A stretch of 15,840 bases of DNA from contig DDBH01000007.1 of NCBI GenBank assembly GCA_002333405.1, positions 12,631-28,470 on the forward strand, read 5' to 3'. Positions 13,890-15,840 of this stretch are shown here, piece after piece. The stretch comes from Micrococcales bacterium UBA2037. Lineage in GTDB: Bacteria; Actinomycetota; Actinomycetes; Actinomycetales; Microbacteriaceae. The notes under the pieces were generated by a model. The model was not told the origin of the DNA. It saw only the letters and a program-made list of their open reading frames with translations, and did not search any database. The position numbers and the translations under genes are program-made. How positions within the stretch are numbered: the first letter of the stretch is position 1; each line of letters opens with the position of its first letter.

Positions 13890-15006
13890 GATGCTTACGC
13901 ATGTAGTAGCGCCCACGTAGCTGACTTAGCCAGGCGCCGAAACCCATTGCCAGCATCGATCCCAGGACCACAGCAAGCGTTGCCTCCGCAACTATGTATT
14001 GTGTGTCAACAAAGGCCAGGTTTGTCATAAGCAGTGAGACCGTAAATCCGACACCGGCAAGGCCACTGATGGCAAGGAAGTCCAGCGTCTCAAGATCCAG
14101 TCGGTCTGGCTTTGCGGCAAGCCTGTTCGCGAGCACAGCGAGTGCGGTGATGCCGATTACCTTGCCAACTGGAAGGGCCACGGCAATTCCCACGAATACG
14201 CTCGAGAATGCACCGTCAAAGGTTGGCAGCGCAATAGCCACCGCAAAGAAGGCAAAGACCGGAAGCGAGACCGTGTTGGTCCACGGTTGAATCTTGGCGA
14301 CCAGGGAGTGGGTCTTCTTGGCTGGGATTATCAAACCAAGCACGACGCCTGCAATGGTCGCGTGCACGCCTGACTGGTAAACGGTGTACCAAAGAAGCAA
14401 GAACGTAATTACTCGGACGTAGTTGATTGGAAGCTTTTTGTATTTTTCGGCAACGACATGAAGTGCAGCGATAACCAAGGCTGCTGCTAGCCACTGAGCC
14501 TGGACATCAGAAGTGAAGAAAATGGCAATGATCAAGATGGCAACTAGGTCATCGAAGATTGCGAGTGCCAGCAGGAACACGCGTGCTGATTTTGGGAGGC
14601 CTCTTCCAAAAATTGCCAAAATGCCCAAGGCGAAAGCAATGTCAGTTGCGGTCGGAATTGGCCAGCCGCCTAGATAGTCAGTTCCCCAGTTGAAGGCTAC
14701 ATAAATCAAGGCTGGAACAACCACACCACCTATTCCGGCCAGAACCGGCACGAGAGCACTGGCTGGCTTAGAAAGGACGCCGATGGAAAGTTCGTACTTC
14801 AGTTCCAGCCCAGCAACTAGAAAGAAGGTGGCCAGGAGCAGATCGCTCACCCAGTGTTCAACACTGAGTTTCAGCCCAATCGACTCGAACCCGATGTAGG
14901 AGTGCTTGAAGTCAAGAAAAGCGGGCCCTATCGGGCTGTTTGCGATGACGATTCCCAAAATCGCCACACCCATCAAGAGCAGTGCTGCTGACCTGTCGCT
15001 TTTCAT
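13867..15006 (-). CDS. nhaA: Na+/H+ antiporter NhaA
   Basis: A 379-residue NhaA-type antiporter exchanging sodium for protons across the cell membrane, for pH and salt homeostasis. Seen: about 11-12 hydrophobic helices; DLLLATFFLVAGLELKYEL; the unwound-helix motif PTATDIAFALGI with D122; and the ion-binding pair D152-D153 in LALAIFDDLVAI, matching D133 and D163/D164 of E. coli NhaA. A later AISGLAGVGFTVSLLM is also typical. The start is the ATG at 15006 with GGAGG directly upstream (3-nt spacing), giving MKSDRSAALLL and near-standard length. An upstream ATG at 15129 is in frame but would add 41 hydrophilic residues with no family match and would cover the nitrogen-control box. The final residues overlap zapE by 8 bp. 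Confidence 0.95.
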   Translation of the reverse strand: MKSDRSAALLLMGVAILGIVIANSPIGPAFLDFKHSYIGFESIGLKLSVEHWVSDLLLATFFLVAGLELKYELSIGVLSKPASALVPVLAGIGGVVVPALIYVAFNWGTDYLGGWPIPTATDIAFALGILAIFGRGLPKSARVFLLALAIFDDLVAILIIAIFFTSDVQAQWLAAALVIAALHVVAEKYKKLPINYVRVITFLLLWYTVYQSGVHATIAGVVLGLIIPAKKTHSLVAKIQPWTNTVSLPVFAFFAVAIALPTFDGAFSSVFVGIAVALPVGKVIGITALAVLANRLAAKPDRLDLETLDFLAISGLAGVGFTVSLLMTNLAFVDTQYIVAEATLAVVLGSMLAMGFGAWLSQLRGRYYMRKHREENAAS

Positions 15007-15069
15007 TTTCCTCCAATGAATTTGTTCAAGAATACCTTGTGGCAAATACTTCCGTTGCCGGTCAGGAAT

Positions 15070-15107
15070 GTAACAAACCCGAAACATAACTGCACACTCA
15101 TCGAAAC
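15070..15107 (+). promoter_or_regulatory. Candidate GlnR box controlling amt
   Basis: Four pentamers lie on an exact 11-nt repeat: GTAAC (15070-15074), GAAAC (15081-15085), GCACA (15092-15096, degenerate) and GAAAC (15103-15107), each separated by 6 nt. This matches the actinobacterial GlnR consensus GTNAC-n6-GAAAC written twice, with one poor half-site. It ends 70 nt upstream of the amt start, a position suitable for activation under nitrogen limitation, as known for the amt operon of Streptomyces. It also lies 63 nt upstream of the divergent nhaA start. The glnR gene itself is not in the window. Confidence 0.65.
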
Positions 15108-15177
15108 CTGCGTAGCCCAAAATCATCATCAGCTATCACATTTGCTGATTGCTTGAACTTATTAGAGAGGTATTTCG

Positions 15178-15840
15178 ATGTTAGATACAGGTTCGCTTAG
15201 CTGGGCGGTAACTGCAACCGCGCTAGTGCTATTGATGACCCCTGGTCTGGCCTTCTTCTACGGAGGCCTAGTGAAAGCCAAGAGCGTTGTCAGCATGATG
15301 ATGATGAGCTTCGGCTCGATCGCTCTGGTCGGAGTCCTTTGGATTCTCTACGGCTTCAGCATGTCTGCTGTTGAGTCGCCGACTGACTTCTCAGGAAACC
15401 CATTCGCTAGTTTTGGACTAGAGGGTCTTGGTAATGATGACTTGATTGGTGCCGCCTTCGGTGCGACATTCGCGATTATCACAATCGCCCTGATTTCAGG
15501 TGCTATCGCCGATCGCGCAAAGTTTGGTTCTTGGTTGATCTTCGCCGGCCTCTTTGCAACATTCGGGTACTTCCCAGTGGCCGCTTGGGTCTGGGGTGGT
15601 GGCTGGGTCATGGAGCTCGGCACCTGGCTAGGCATGCCTGAAGTTATCGACTACGCCGGTGGTACTGCGGTTCACATCAACGCGGGTGCCGCGGCTCTTG
15701 CTCTAGCCATCGTTCTTGGGAAGCGCTTTGGCTTCGCCAAGGGCATCATGCAGCCTCACAACGTGCCACTAGTTCTTCTTGGTGCAGCGTTACTGTGGTT
15801 CGGTTGGTTCGGATTTAACGTCGGAGCTGAGTTCCTAAAT
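15178..15840 (+). CDS. amt: Ammonium transporter Amt, N-terminal part
   Basis: The first 221 residues of an Amt/MEP/Rh ammonium channel; the gene continues past the right edge. It takes up ammonium across the cell membrane. Seen: the short periplasmic N-terminus MLDTGSLSWAVT followed by LLMTPGLAFFYGGLVKAK, which is the conserved first helix and external gate region. MMMMSF, the ISGAIADRAKFGSW helix, AAWVWGGGWV, and GGTAVHINAGAAALALA with pore histidine H166 follow. The fragment ends in LLWFGWFGFNVGAE. About six of eleven helices are present. The start is the ATG at 15178 with GAGAGG 7 nt upstream. A GlnR-type box lies in the 171-bp gap upstream. In related genomes glnK and glnD usually follow amt; that cannot be tested here. 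Confidence 0.96.
   Translation, partial: MLDTGSLSWAVTATALVLLMTPGLAFFYGGLVKAKSVVSMMMMSFGSIALVGVLWILYGFSMSAVESPTDFSGNPFASFGLEGLGNDDLIGAAFGATFAIITIALISGAIADRAKFGSWLIFAGLFATFGYFPVAAWVWGGGWVMELGTWLGMPEVIDYAGGTAVHINAGAAALALAIVLGKRFGFAKGIMQPHNVPLVLLGAALLWFGWFGFNVGAEFLN

Noticed and set aside
15007..15129. N-terminal extension of nhaA to an ATG at 15129
   Set aside because: The added 41 residues are hydrophilic and unlike NhaA, while the ATG at 15006 has GGAGG directly upstream and gives near-standard length.
1..15840. Mobile elements, CRISPR arrays, tRNA/rRNA genes, defence or biosynthetic clusters
   Set aside because: I saw no transposase, integrase, repeat-spacer pattern or RNA gene on either strand; essentially all of the window is accounted for by conserved actinobacterial genes.

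Overview
The window looks like the chromosome of a small-genome actinobacterium, most likely a freshwater or marine Microbacteriaceae of the Luna type (Aquiluna/Rhodoluna-like). GC content is around the low 50s percent by eye. Evidence: SepH, DUF3093, DUF3710, DUF3159, DUF4193 and DUF3000 proteins, which are essentially actinobacterial; an actinobacterial dxs / HRDC-ribonuclease D / DUF3000 block; frequent TTG and GTG starts; and probable leaderless starts. The genes are tightly packed. No stretch over 300 bases lacks a gene; the longest gaps are 171 bp (nhaA/amt) and 158 bp (sepH/DUF4193).

Layout. 1-173 (-) is the 5' end of a topoisomerase IV/gyrase A subunit. A divergent alkaline-phosphatase-superfamily gene (+) follows and converges on sepH (-), the activator of FtsZ assembly. 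DUF4193 (+) converges on DUF3093 (-). A compact divergent promoter then starts the + strand run dut - DUF3710 - DUF3159 - acnA (aconitase) - dxs (first enzyme of the MEP isoprenoid pathway). The dxs end overlaps the end of a five-gene - strand operon read from 12823 down to 9195: thiosulfate-type sulfurtransferase - sufE - RibD_C-like reductase - DUF3000 - ribonuclease D/HRDC. Divergent from it is zapE (+), which converges on nhaA (-). The window closes with the first half of an ammonium transporter gene amt (+).

Function. Most of this is conserved housekeeping: cell division (sepH, zapE), dUTP hygiene (dut), TCA cycle (acnA), isoprenoids (dxs), RNA processing (RNase D), sulfur transfer to Fe-S assembly (sulfurtransferase, SufE), Na+/H+ exchange (nhaA) and ammonium uptake (amt). 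I found no mobile element, CRISPR array, tRNA or rRNA, and no clear new defence or metabolic system.

The notable signals are in the spaces and junctions: (1) a well-phased GlnR-type nitrogen-control box upstream of amt; (2) two overlapping divergent -10 elements placed exactly for leaderless dut and DUF3093 mRNAs; (3) all four convergent gene pairs overlap at their 3' ends; (4) a strong hairpin spans the dxs stop codon inside the antisense RNase D coding sequence; (5) a repeated TTGA stop/start fusion in the operons.
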